Part shown: piece by piece, positions 52,448-61,980 of the stretch
How positions within the stretch are numbered: the stretch's first letter is position 1
Layout: each line of letters starts with the position of its first letter
Assembly: GCA_900012615.1 (NCBI GenBank)
Contig: LT009757.1
Span: 976,096-1,040,095, forward strand
Direction of reading: 5' to 3'
DNA from: Agrobacterium genomosp. 13 str. CFBP 6927
GTDB taxonomy: Bacteria > Pseudomonadota > Alphaproteobacteria > Rhizobiales > Rhizobiaceae
DNA length: 64,000 bases
The notes under the pieces: generated by a model
What the model was told of the DNA's origin: nothing
Databases searched by the model: none
Seen by the model: the letters and a program-made list of their open reading frames with translations, nothing else
Translations under genes and position numbers: made by a program

Positions 52448-53332
52448 ATGGACTGGGTAACGGGTGAATATGAGCTGTTCGAAGTAACGGAACCTGCCGT
52501 TCAAACCCTGCCATTCGTCTATAATTCACCCCATAGCGGCCGCTGTTACCCCATCTCCTTCCTGGAATCGGCACGGCTTGATTCGCACGAGATCCGGCGC
52601 TCGGAAGATCACTTCGTCGACGAGCTGTTCGCCGCAGCGCCCGAAATCGGCGCGCCGCTTTTGAAGGCGAATTTTCCCCGCGCCTATCTCGACGTTAATC
52701 GCGAGCCCTACGAGCTTGATCCGCGCATGTTCGAAGGCACCCTGCCGCCCTATGCCAATATAGGCTCCATGCGGGTGGCCGGCGGCCTCGGAACGGTGCC
52801 ACGCATCGTCGCCGAGAACATGGACATCTATGCCCACCGCCTGCCGGTGGATGAGGCGCTGTCGCGTATCGAGACGATCTACAAACCCTACCATGCCTGC
52901 CTGCGCAGGCTTCTCTCCCGCACCCACGCCAATTTCGGCATGGCGGTCCTGATCGATTGCCATTCCATGCCGGGCAATATCCGCGTCGCGGGCTCGAACC
53001 TGCGGCCGGATGTGATTATCGGTGACCGTTACGGCACCAGCGCTTCCCAGGAAGTCTCCCGCGCCGCCCTGCATTTTCTCGAGGAGCTGGGCTTTGTTGC
53101 GGTCTGCAACAAGCCCTATGCCGGCGGCTTCATTACCGAACATTACGGGCGGCCGATCCGCTCTCTCCATGCTTTGCAGATCGAGGTCAACCGGGCGCTT
53201 TATGTCGATGAAAAGACGCTTTCGAAGAAAGCCGATTTTCCAGCCATTCAGGCATCGCTTGAAATCTTCATGCGCCAGCTTGGCGTCTTCGTTTCGGATT
53301 ATGCGATCGAGACCTCGCTCGCCGCCGAATAA
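52448..53332 (+). CDS. N-formylglutamate amidohydrolase
   Basis: A 294-residue FGase-family protein. It contains NSPHSGRCYPISF near residue 26, LLKANFPRAYLDVNREPYELDP near 75, IDCHSMPG near 175 and FITEHYGRP near 230, residues that form the zinc-binding amidohydrolase site. It cleaves N-formyl-L-glutamate (end of one histidine degradation route) or related N-formyl/acyl amino acids. It is not in a hut operon here but beside cpdR, its usual rhizobial position, so its substrate in the cell is uncertain. Confidence 0.88.
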   Translation: MDWVTGEYELFEVTEPAVQTLPFVYNSPHSGRCYPISFLESARLDSHEIRRSEDHFVDELFAAAPEIGAPLLKANFPRAYLDVNREPYELDPRMFEGTLPPYANIGSMRVAGGLGTVPRIVAENMDIYAHRLPVDEALSRIETIYKPYHACLRRLLSRTHANFGMAVLIDCHSMPGNIRVAGSNLRPDVIIGDRYGTSASQEVSRAALHFLEELGFVAVCNKPYAGGFITEHYGRPIRSLHALQIEVNRALYVDEKTLSKKADFPAIQASLEIFMRQLGVFVSDYAIETSLAAE

Positions 53333-53391
53333 CGCCGAATTCCCCCGATAGTTCATACGCTTATTCCAGATTTCCTGGCCGCGCGCCGGGC

Positions 53392-53468
53392 AAAAAAAAC
53401 CGCGCCTTGGCGCGGTCAAGTCTAGGGAGGAAACACCCAAGGAGGGTATTTACAGTCAAAGACTGTAG
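53392..53468 (-). ncRNA. Small regulatory RNA resembling the alpha-r8/MmgR family
   Basis: Predicted ~77-nt minus-strand transcript. From 5' it has hairpin ACAGTC-TTT-GACTGT (53452-53466), a single-stranded stretch with two anti-Shine-Dalgarno-like motifs, CCCTCC (53441-53446) and CCTCCC (53425-53430), then terminator stem CCGCGC-CAAG-GCGCGG (53400-53415) followed by eight T bases (53392-53399). A promoter with TTGACA and TAACGT at 17-base spacing precedes it. Size, layout and position between the N-formylglutamate amidohydrolase and HisN-like genes match what I recall for MmgR in Sinorhizobium, which influences storage-polymer accumulation; identity was not checked against a database. Confidence 0.72.
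53400..53415 (-). terminator. Rho-independent terminator of the small RNA
   Basis: CCGCGC-CAAG-GCGCGG on the minus strand followed by eight T bases (A-run 53392-53399 on the plus strand). Strong intrinsic terminator in the minus direction only. Confidence 0.85.
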
Positions 53469-53472
53469 CTTG

Positions 53473-53501
53473 ACGTTATGCATTGAATGCACAATTGTCA
53501 A
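53473..53501 (-). promoter_or_regulatory. Promoter of the small RNA with internal palindrome
   Basis: Minus-strand -35 TTGACA (53496-53501) and -10 TAACGT (53473-53478), spacer exactly 17. The spacer contains the palindrome TGCATT-G-AATGCA (53479-53491), well placed for a repressor. Confidence 0.65.
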
Positions 53502-53652
53502 TCAATTTATTTTGTGCATATTTTTTAGGCGTATGCCGAAAATATGGAAACCTCTACTCCGGCAACCGTACGAGTGGACGGCGGATGTGATTCCAGTCTA
53601 TGCATCTTGCCATACAGTCCAGGCCCCAATGATTCAGGCAATGAGGTTCCAT

Positions 53653-54429
53653 ATGCTGCCCGACCGGGATTTCTTCTTTAAACTTGCCGATGCAGCCAGT
53701 GCTGAAACGCTTCCCCGCTTCCGCACGGGCATTGCCGTCACCAACAAGCAGGATGGCGGCTATGATCCGGTCACGGAAGGCGATCAGGCTGCTGAAAGCG
53801 CCATTCGCGCCCTGATCGAGGCGCACTTTCCGCAGCATGGCATTCTTGGTGAAGAACATGGCAATGTTGGTCTCGACCGCGAGCATATCTGGGTTATCGA
53901 CCCCATCGACGGCACACGCGCCTTCATTTCCGGCGTGCCGGTCTGGGGCACGCTGATCGGCTTCCAGTCGGCCGGCCGTGCCACGATGGGCGTTATGGAC
54001 CAGCCCTTCACGAAAGAACGTTATTTTGCCGATGGTCAAGCGGCCTGGTATTTCGGCCCCGATGGCGAGCGCAAGATCCGCACGCGCGAATGCACTTCGC
54101 TGTCGGATGCGGTGCTGTTCACCACCACGCCCCATATCTTCACCGCAGAAGAAAAGCCATTTTATGAAAAGGTGGAGGAACAGGTCCGCCTCTTCCGTTA
54201 TGGCGTGGATTGTTACGCCTATTGCCTGCTCGCGGCCGGCCATGTCGATCTGGTGATCGAGTCCGGCCTGAAGCCCTATGATGTCGGCGCACTCATTCCG
54301 GTGGTCGAACAGGCTGGCGGCATCATGACCACCTGGGATGGCGGGCGTCCGGAAAATGGCGGCCGCATTTTGGCCGCCGGCTCCAAAGCCGTGCACGAAC
54401 AGGCACTCGCCATTCTCTCGAAACTATAA
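53653..54429 (+). CDS. hisN: Histidinol-phosphatase HisN-type (inositol monophosphatase family)
   Basis: A 258-residue protein started at ATG 53653 (MLPDRDFFFKLADAASAE), with GAGG seven bases upstream. IMP-family metal residues are visible: Glu in ILGEEHG near residue 65, the WVIDPIDGTRAF motif near 80 and Asp in KPYDVGALIP near 212. The family includes HisN, which removes phosphate from L-histidinol phosphate in histidine synthesis, and other small sugar-phosphate phosphatases. Rhizobia commonly use this HisN. Cytoplasmic and Mg-dependent. Confidence 0.82.
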   Translation: MLPDRDFFFKLADAASAETLPRFRTGIAVTNKQDGGYDPVTEGDQAAESAIRALIEAHFPQHGILGEEHGNVGLDREHIWVIDPIDGTRAFISGVPVWGTLIGFQSAGRATMGVMDQPFTKERYFADGQAAWYFGPDGERKIRTRECTSLSDAVLFTTTPHIFTAEEKPFYEKVEEQVRLFRYGVDCYAYCLLAAGHVDLVIESGLKPYDVGALIPVVEQAGGIMTTWDGGRPENGGRILAAGSKAVHEQALAILSKL

Positions 54430-54451
54430 ACCGTTTCGTTTCGGCGGCCAT

Positions 54452-55393
54452 TTATTCCGGCGCAAAAAAGGCGTCGATGGCCGCCAGCGCCTGTTTGCGG
54501 AAAACATCGCGCTCATGCAGCAATTCATGGCGCGCACCGGTTATGGGAAGAAGCTGCGCCGCCCGGAAGTTGCGCGACAGTTCCTCCTGCGCCTTATAGG
54601 GCGTGATCGTATCCAGCATCGGCGCGAGAATAAGGGTCGGAATGGTTATGTTTGTCAGGTGGTCCTGGCGGGTTACTCGCGCCATGGTCTTCAAGGCTTC
54701 ATAGACCCAACGCGCCGTTGGCGCACCAATGAACAATTCCGGAAATTGCCGATGCAGCAAAAGATTCCTGGCAAAACGTCGGGCGTCGGAAGTCAACGGG
54801 TTACCGTCGAAATCCCGTTCGCGCTGGTCCTTACCGAGCTGAACCCTTCCAAGGCCGACGAGACTTAGGACCGTCGAAACCAGCCGGATGACAGACGACG
54901 GGACGGATTGCTGACTGTCCAGCTCGATGAATGGCGAACAAAGCGCCAGGCGATCGATCCGGTTCGACAGACGGGGTGCGGCGGCAAGCGCTGCAAGCGC
55001 GCCGGTGGAATGGGCGATCATGAAAAACGGTAGCCGCGTATCCGGCAACACCACCTGCTCGAGAAAAAGGCTAATATCCCGCTGGTAGTCGGAGAACCGC
55101 CGGACATGCCCGGCGCCCGGCTTCTTCAGCAGCCTTTCGGAACCGCCCTGCCCGCGCGTGTCGAAGGTCGCGACCCAGAACCCCATGGCTGTCAGATCGT
55201 TGACCGTTTCGAAATATTTTTCGATACATTCGTTCCGGCCATGCAGCAGAACGACGGTTCCACGGGCAATGTGCCGGCTGGCGCGGAAGATCGCATATCG
55301 AAGCTGTTTGCCGCGATCGCCGGTAAAATAACCGACGGTATGGTTGCCGGGAACCGGGTTGTCTTCGCTTTCGCGCAATGTGGCTTCGATCAT
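54452..55393 (-). CDS. Alpha/beta hydrolase, lysophospholipase (PldB)-like
   Basis: A 313-residue serine hydrolase started at ATG 55393 (MIEATLRESEDNP). VLLHGRNECIEKY near residue 52 gives the oxyanion region, FDTRGQGGS near 77, the nucleophile elbow AHSTGAL near 127 (Ser-His-Asp family; Ala replaces the usual first Gly), Asp in APMLDTITP near 257 and His in GARHELLHE near 287. PldB-like enzymes cleave lysophospholipids or monoglycerides. Single gene, convergent with hisN 22 bases away. Confidence 0.82.
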   Translation of the reverse strand: MIEATLRESEDNPVPGNHTVGYFTGDRGKQLRYAIFRASRHIARGTVVLLHGRNECIEKYFETVNDLTAMGFWVATFDTRGQGGSERLLKKPGAGHVRRFSDYQRDISLFLEQVVLPDTRLPFFMIAHSTGALAALAAAPRLSNRIDRLALCSPFIELDSQQSVPSSVIRLVSTVLSLVGLGRVQLGKDQRERDFDGNPLTSDARRFARNLLLHRQFPELFIGAPTARWVYEALKTMARVTRQDHLTNITIPTLILAPMLDTITPYKAQEELSRNFRAAQLLPITGARHELLHERDVFRKQALAAIDAFFAPE

Positions 55394-55782
55394 CGGTCTT
55401 TTCCGGCTTTTCTGCCCTCTCGGGATAGGTCGACGGCAAGCGAAGGTCAAAGAAAAAATTGCCGGAACCGTCGGTTAAAGCAGTCGCGGTTCCGGCCAGT
55501 AAGACAGAAGAAGAAGGGACGTTATTGCTTCTGTCCACGGAGAATGTCTCCGATGGCTGAAGTTTTATGGCTCTCAAACTGAACGATGCCGGAACCTGAC
55601 GTTCAGCCATGGTTCATCTTGCCATTCGCCTTTTTGCCCTCACCGCGCCCCCTTGACGCGGCGACAGGCCATTCCCATCTCATTCATGCGGTCGCCAGAA
55701 CGGGACCGCGCCATATGTCCGGCCGTCGCCAGAACGGGACGCCGGGCTTAACCGCAAACAGTCGCTTCATAAGGAGGACACC
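55394..55782 (+). promoter_or_regulatory. 389-base region with heat-shock promoter and leader of hsp20
   Basis: Left part (55394-55640) contains the PldB-like promoter on the minus strand, not resolved, and no gene recognised. Right part holds an RpoH-type promoter: CCCTTGAC (55650-55657) and CCCATCT (55674-55680), 16 bases apart, giving a transcript start near 55687 at the first hairpin of the ROSE leader annotated separately. Confidence 0.6.
55688..55782 (+). promoter_or_regulatory. ROSE-type RNA thermometer in the hsp20 leader
   Basis: Three successive hairpins in a ~95-nt leader. Hairpin 1: GCGGTC/GACCGC (55688-55709). Hairpin 2: CCGG-C-CGTC/GACGCCGG with one bulge (55719-55745). Hairpin 3: GTC-G-CTTC (55761-55768), ATAA loop, GGAGGAC (55773-55779), which buries the ribosome site AAGGAGG and leaves a bulged G opposite it. 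A bulged G in a TCGCT arm pairing with the Shine-Dalgarno is the hallmark of ROSE elements, which melt at heat-shock temperature to allow translation. Hairpins 1 and 2 contain a 16-bp direct repeat (55691-55706 and 55725-55740). Confidence 0.85.
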
Positions 55783-56265
55783 ATGCGTCACGTCGATTTT
55801 TCCCCCCTTTACCGCTCCACCGTCGGTTTCGACCGTCTCTTCTCGATGCTCGACGGCCTCGGACAACCCGAACAGGCCCAGTCCTATCCGCCCTACAATA
55901 TCGAGCGGACGGGCGAGAATACCTATCGCATCACCATGGCTGTTGCCGGTTTCGATGAAACCGAACTCAGCATCGAATCCCGCGCCAATACGCTGACGGT
56001 GAAGGCCGAGAAGGCCGCGGATGAGAAATCATCCGAAGGTGAGTTCCTGTATCGCGGCATTGCCACACGCGCTTTCGAACGTCGCTTCCAGCTGGCCGAC
56101 CACGTCGAAGTCCAGACCGCTTCCTTAAAGAACGGCCTGCTTCACATCGATCTCGTCCGCAACATTCCGGAAGCCATGAAACCGCGCCGCATCGCAATCT
56201 CGTCCGACAGCGCCGATGCGCCGAAGACGATCGAAGCACAGATCACGCCGGCCCAGGTCAACTAA
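55783..56265 (+). CDS. Small heat-shock protein, Hsp20/alpha-crystallin family
   Basis: A 160-residue IbpA-like protein. Short N-terminal region with PLYRSTVGFDRLFSMLD (typical class A start), alpha-crystallin domain at ~35-140 with YRITMAVAGFDETEL near 47 and the conserved GIATRAFERRFQLADHV and LKNGLLHIDLVR stretches. It binds unfolding proteins during heat stress and passes them to DnaK/ClpB. Expression is expected to be controlled twice: by an RpoH-type promoter (55650-55680) and by the ROSE thermometer ending at its ribosome site. A strong terminator follows. Confidence 0.93.
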   Translation: MRHVDFSPLYRSTVGFDRLFSMLDGLGQPEQAQSYPPYNIERTGENTYRITMAVAGFDETELSIESRANTLTVKAEKAADEKSSEGEFLYRGIATRAFERRFQLADHVEVQTASLKNGLLHIDLVRNIPEAMKPRRIAISSDSADAPKTIEAQITPAQVN

Positions 56266-56286
56266 GCCGATCCGGATATCAAACGA

Positions 56287-56311
56287 ACGGCCCCGTCATG
56301 GGGCCGTTTTT
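56287..56311 (+). terminator. Rho-independent terminator after hsp20
   Basis: ACGGCCCC (56287-56294), GTCAT loop, GGGGCCGT (56300-56307), then TTTT ATTT. Strong on the plus strand; the stem also lies 20 bases beyond the convergent transporter gene and may act on both. Confidence 0.9.
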
Positions 56312-56331
56312 ATTTGATGAAAATTCGCCCT

Positions 56332-57351
56332 TCAGCGGGTGGAGACGACCGCGCCTTCTGCAGCAGCCGCCTCCGATATGGCCGCTTTTTCATGGGCCTT
56401 TCGGGCATAACGCTGTGCCAGCACCGCGCAGACCATCAGCTGGATCTGGTGGAAAAGCATGATCGGCAGGACGATTGCGCCAATGCTCTGGCCGGCGAAA
56501 ATCGCGCCCGCCATGGGCACGCCGCTGGCGAGGCTCTTTTTCGAGCCGCAGAAGGTGATGGTGATTTCATCGGCCTTGTCAAAACCGAGCGCGCGGCTAC
56601 CGAACATCGTGACACAGAGAACAAGCGCCAGAAGCACGATGTTGATGACGATGACTACGCCAATATCGCGCAGGGAAAACGTCTGCCAGATGCCTTCGAT
56701 CACGGCGTCCGAGAAGGCAAGATACACGACCATCAGGATGGAACCGCGATCGACAGGGGACAGCAACTTCTTGCGCGCCCTGATCCAGTCGCCGATCCAT
56801 GGCTGCAGCACCTGACCGGCAATGAATGGCAACAGAAGTTGCAGGAAGATTTGCAGGAAAGCATCCAGCGAGAATCCGCCGCCATGGCCGCCCACCGTAA
56901 ACAGCAGGCCGACCAGCAGCGGGGTCAGGAACATGCCGAAAATATTCGATGCGGAAGCCGAACAGATCGCCGCCGGCACGTTTCCTCCAGCCATGGAAGT
57001 GAAAGCGATGGAAGACTGCACGGTGGATGGCAGAACGCAGAGAAACAACACACCCATATAGAGCGGCGCAGGCAGAATATTCTCGGGAATGAAACCGATC
57101 GCCACGCCGAGCAGCGGGAAAAGGCCGAAGGTGACGAGAAGGATCGCCAGATGCAGGCGCCAGTGCAGGATACCGGCAATCACCACATCCCGCGAAAGCC
57201 GGGCGCCGTGCAGAAAGAACAGCAATGCGATCGCCAGCTTCGTCGCAAGCCCGAAATAGTCCGCAGGCTCTCCGCTGATGGGCAGAAACGAGGCCAAAAT
57301 CACGGTGGCAACCAGCATCATGGTGAAGCGGTCGGGCAGGAAGCGGGTCAT
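56332..57351 (-). CDS. Bile acid:sodium symporter family (YfeH-type) transporter
   Basis: A 339-residue membrane protein with about ten hydrophobic segments. Start ATG 57351 is preferred (GGAAAG nine bases upstream) over 57369. The SBF/YfeH group is recognised from FFLHGARLSR near residue 55, LCVLPSTVQSSIAFTSMAGGNVPAAICSAS near 107 and ITFCGSKKSLASGVPMA near 262. These transporters carry organic anions with sodium. Divergent from a LysR gene across 99 bases, so LysR-controlled uptake or export of an organic acid is likely. Ligand unknown. Confidence 0.86.
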   Translation of the reverse strand: MTRFLPDRFTMMLVATVILASFLPISGEPADYFGLATKLAIALLFFLHGARLSRDVVIAGILHWRLHLAILLVTFGLFPLLGVAIGFIPENILPAPLYMGVLFLCVLPSTVQSSIAFTSMAGGNVPAAICSASASNIFGMFLTPLLVGLLFTVGGHGGGFSLDAFLQIFLQLLLPFIAGQVLQPWIGDWIRARKKLLSPVDRGSILMVVYLAFSDAVIEGIWQTFSLRDIGVVIVINIVLLALVLCVTMFGSRALGFDKADEITITFCGSKKSLASGVPMAGAIFAGQSIGAIVLPIMLFHQIQLMVCAVLAQRYARKAHEKAAISEAAAAEGAVVSTR

Positions 57352-57431
57352 GGGAAGTCTTTCCGGCATCGGTTTTGCTTGAAACGCGCGTTACTATCGC
57401 TCATCATGAATTCGGATGCAAAGATTAACAG

Positions 57432-57450
57432 TTATCGTGATTCCAGATAA
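57432..57450. promoter_or_regulatory. LysR-type box between the divergent transporter and LysR genes
   Basis: TTATC-GTGATTCCA-GATAA: an inverted repeat with 9-base centre (ATC-N9-GAT, T-N11-A), placed directly before the LysR start codon. Suited to autoregulation and control of the divergent transporter. Confidence 0.5.
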
Positions 57451-58311
57451 ATGCTGAACCTTCAACATCTTGCCAGCTTCGTCATGCTTCAGCAAACCGG
57501 CAGCTTCACGCTGGCTGCTGAACGGCTGGGCATTGGCCAATCCACTGTCAGCCAACATATTCAAAGGCTTGAGGCCGCACTTGGCCGCCGGCTGATCGCA
57601 CGCAGCACCCATCAGGTAAGGCTGACGGGTGAAGGTGAGGCGCTGCTCGGTTATGCCCGCAACATGCTGGAAATCGACAGTAAGGTATCGTCACTGTTCA
57701 GCGAGAACCGCCTGCGCGGGCGCTTAAGGCTCGGCGTTTCCGAGGATTTCGTCGCCAGCCGGCTGACCGCCATTCTGGAAGAGTTCATCCGCCTTTATCC
57801 CCTCGTGGATCTGGAACTGACGGTTTCGCTGAGCGGCGTGCTTTACCAGATGCAGGACAATGGCGAGCTGGACGTCGTGCTCGCCAAACGCCGGCTCGGC
57901 GACAAGCTTGGGCATTTTCTCTACCGCGAACCGCTGGTCTGGCTGGCCCGCGACCCGGAGCGGATGCTGAGCCAGCCCGACGCCTTGCCGCTGATCGCCT
58001 TTCCGCCGCCGAGCATTACCAGAAAGGCGGCGCAGGAAGCACTTGATCGGGCCGGTCTCGCGTGGCGCATCGTCTGTACCTGCGGCAGTCTCAGTGGATT
58101 GACCGCTGCCGCAAGGGCGGGCATGGGCATTCTGGTGCAACCGCGCAGCATGGCGCCCGCCGGTCTCAAGGAGATTGCGGCGGATGTGCTGCCGGCGCTC
58201 GAAGACGTTGAATTCGTGCTTCAGCCCAGCAAGGGCACCGACACGAAACTGGTGCGCGCTCTTTCCGATCTCGTTTCCAGCAAGAGCATCGCACCGGGCA
58301 GTTTCGTTTAA
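57451..58311 (+). CDS. LysR-family transcriptional regulator
   Basis: A 286-residue LysR protein: winged helix MLNLQHLASFVMLQQTGSFTLAAERLGIGQSTVSQHIQRLE at residues 1-42, effector-binding domain from ~88. Divergent from a bile-acid-symporter-family transporter gene and presumably its regulator, with the inducer an organic anion. Convergent with glpK, ending six bases from its stop. Confidence 0.88.
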   Translation: MLNLQHLASFVMLQQTGSFTLAAERLGIGQSTVSQHIQRLEAALGRRLIARSTHQVRLTGEGEALLGYARNMLEIDSKVSSLFSENRLRGRLRLGVSEDFVASRLTAILEEFIRLYPLVDLELTVSLSGVLYQMQDNGELDVVLAKRRLGDKLGHFLYREPLVWLARDPERMLSQPDALPLIAFPPPSITRKAAQEALDRAGLAWRIVCTCGSLSGLTAAARAGMGILVQPRSMAPAGLKEIAADVLPALEDVEFVLQPSKGTDTKLVRALSDLVSSKSIAPGSFV

Positions 58312-58317
58312 ATTCTG

Positions 58318-59817
58318 TCAGCCTTCCCGCCGCGACAGGCAGCGACCGACACTGTCTCGCCAGCCGGCGATGGCATTTTTCCGCTCAGCCTCATCCATAT
58401 CGGGATTGAAACGGCGGTCGCGTTTCCAATGGGCGGCAAAGGCTTCACGATCTGGCCAGATGCTGGCGCGTGAGGCAGCGAGCCAGGCCGCACCCAGAAT
58501 GGTGGTTTCCAGAAATACCGGACGATCCACCGGTGCGGCGAGAACATCGGCCAGCCGCTGCATGGTCCAGTCGGAGGCGACCATGCCGCCATCAACCCTC
58601 AACACCGTCTTGCCATTGTCGCCCGCCCAGTCCTTGCGCATGGCGTCCAGCAGATCAAAAGTCTGATAGGCGACGCTTTCCAGCGCCGCGCGGGCAAATT
58701 CCGCAGGTCCTGTGCCGCGCGTCAGGCCGAAAATCGCGCCCCGCGCCTCTGCATCCCAATAGGGAGCGCCGAGGCCGGTGAAAGCCGGCACCAGATAGAC
58801 CCGCTGCTTGGGATCGGCTTTTTCGGCAAGCGCGCTGACTTCGGAGGCGACCGAAATGAAGCCCAGCTCGTCACGCAGCCATTGCACCGCCGCACCCGCA
58901 ATGAAGATAGAGCCTTCAAGCGCATAGGTCGTCACACCGTCGAGACGATAGGCAATTGTCGTGAGCAGCCGATTTGTCGAAGTCACGCGGTCGGTGCCGG
59001 TGTTAAGAAGCGCAAAACAGCCGGTGCCGTAGGTCGATTTCATCATGCCCGGTTCGAAGCAGGCATTGCCGATCACGGCCGCCTGCTGGTCGCCCGCCAC
59101 ACCGAGGATCGGGATTTCCGCGCCCAGAAGCGACTTGTCCGTCACGCCGAAATCGGCGGCGCAATCCAGCACCTCTGGCAGCATGGCGCGAGGAATATCG
59201 AGGATGGACAGCAACTCGTCATCCCAGGCATTGTCTTCGATATTGTAGATCAGCGTTCGCGAGGCGTTGGTCGCATCGGTCACATGGCGGCGACCGCCGG
59301 TGAGGCGGTAGATCAGGAAACTATCGACCGTGCCAAAGCATATTTCGCCCTTCACGGCTTTTTCGCGAAGGCCGCTGACGCTATCCAGAAGCCATTTGAG
59401 CTTGGTGCCGGAAAAATACGGGTCGAGCAGCAGGCCGGTCTTTTTCGAAAAAAGCGGCTCCAGCCCCTGTCGTTTCAGATCTTCGCAAATGGGCGCGGCA
59501 CGGCGATCCTGCCAGACCACCGCCCGGTGCACGGCTTCGCCGGTGTTGCGGTCCCAGAGCACCGTCGTTTCACGCTGGTTGGTGATGCCGATCGCTTCGA
59601 TGTCGGAAGCGGCGATGCCGGCATCGGCGAGCGCCAGCCGGATGGTTTCGAGCACGCTTTTCCAGATATCCTCTGCATCGTGTTCCACCCAGCCGGAGGC
59701 CGGGAAATGCTGCGGAAATTCTCGCTGTCCGACACCGATGACCCGCATGTCGCGATCAAAGACCATCGACCGTGTCGATGTCGTTCCCTGATCGATCGCC
59801 AGAATATAACCGCCCAT
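58318..59817 (-). CDS. glpK: Glycerol kinase
   Basis: A 499-residue FGGY kinase started at ATG 59817 ([21 protein letters not shown]). The GlpK hallmarks are present: DQGTTSTR near residue 9, [14 protein letters not shown] near 45, [15 protein letters not shown] near 75, [13 protein letters not shown] near 260 and [18 protein letters not shown] near 405. It converts glycerol to glycerol-3-phosphate with ATP. It is the last gene of the rhizobial glycerol uptake operon, directly after the binding-protein gene glpV, separated from it by a hairpin. Confidence 0.95.
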   Translation of the reverse strand: MGGYILAIDQGTTSTRSMVFDRDMRVIGVGQREFPQHFPASGWVEHDAEDIWKSVLETIRLALADAGIAASDIEAIGITNQRETTVLWDRNTGEAVHRAVVWQDRRAAPICEDLKRQGLEPLFSKKTGLLLDPYFSGTKLKWLLDSVSGLREKAVKGEICFGTVDSFLIYRLTGGRRHVTDATNASRTLIYNIEDNAWDDELLSILDIPRAMLPEVLDCAADFGVTDKSLLGAEIPILGVAGDQQAAVIGNACFEPGMMKSTYGTGCFALLNTGTDRVTSTNRLLTTIAYRLDGVTTYALEGSIFIAGAAVQWLRDELGFISVASEVSALAEKADPKQRVYLVPAFTGLGAPYWDAEARGAIFGLTRGTGPAEFARAALESVAYQTFDLLDAMRKDWAGDNGKTVLRVDGGMVASDWTMQRLADVLAAPVDRPVFLETTILGAAWLAASRASIWPDREAFAAHWKRDRRFNPDMDEAERKNAIAGWRDSVGRCLSRREG

Positions 59818-59843
59818 TATGTCACTCCCTTTCAAACGCAATG

Positions 59844-59867
59844 ACCGGGGCGGCAAGCCGCCCCGGT
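59844..59867 (-). terminator. Intercistronic hairpin between glpV and glpK
   Basis: ACCGGGGCGGC and GCCGCCCCGGT form an 11-bp inverted repeat around a two-base centre, 20 bases after the glpV stop codon. It probably stabilises glpV mRNA or partly stops transcription before glpK, like the hairpins after other binding-protein genes in this window. Confidence 0.6.
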
Positions 59868-59887
59868 TTCAAGATTTGGTGCAGACA

Positions 59888-61609
<1,722 letters not shown>

Positions 61610-61684
61610 ATCAGTCCTCCCAGGGGTTTGCGATTGCATGAAGTCTGCGGGTGCGGTTTTCCTCCGCCGCACCTTTTTCCTGCT

Positions 61685-61978
61685 CTAGACAAAACGGAAA
61701 ACGCCGATGGCGTAGACCAAGGATAGAGCGAGAGCCCACCACAGGTTCGGGCCGACCAGCCCGAGCCATGCGAGATGAATGAAGGCGCTGCCGAGCAGCG
61801 AGATGAACAGCCTGTCACCGCGCGTCGTCTCGAAACGCAAGAGGCCGAAGCGGGGATTGCCGCCGGGCGAAAGATATTCCCAGAACCACATGCCGACGAG
61901 CAGCACGGCGATGGCAGCGAAAAACGCGGCTGTCGCCCAAGTCCACGCCATCCAGGAAAAATCGGGCATCTTCGTCAT
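61685..61978 (-). CDS. glpU: DUF2160 small membrane protein GlpU
   Basis: A 97-residue protein started at ATG 61978 (MTKMPDFSWMAWTWATAAFF), three bases after the glpQ stop. Three hydrophobic segments and the motifs FFWEYLSPGG-like GMWFWEYLSPGGNPRFGLLRFETTRGDRLFISLLGS identify the DUF2160 family found in rhizobial glycerol transporter operons. Function is not established; position suggests an accessory subunit of the GlpPQ permease complex. Confidence 0.87.
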   Translation of the reverse strand: MTKMPDFSWMAWTWATAAFFAAIAVLLVGMWFWEYLSPGGNPRFGLLRFETTRGDRLFISLLGSAFIHLAWLGLVGPNLWWALALSLVYAIGVFRFV

Positions 61979-61980
61979 GG

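Larger units (their letters stand above)
53333..53652. other. 320-base intergenic region holding a small RNA gene
   Basis: AT-rich region between the amidohydrolase and hisN. It contains a complete minus-strand small RNA unit (promoter, two hairpins, terminator; 53392-53501). The remaining 150 bases before hisN hold its promoter, not resolved by eye. A longer in-frame extension of hisN through this region is rejected. Confidence 0.6.

Noticed and set aside
53407..53652. Upstream extension of hisN through the intergenic region
   Set aside because: The extension has no HisN homology, contains the small RNA terminator and promoter, and ATG 53653 has a better ribosome site and matches the family start.
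55691..55740. Two 16-bp repeats with 18-base spacing as a small CRISPR array
   Set aside because: Only two copies, and both are hairpin-forming parts of the hsp20 ROSE leader.
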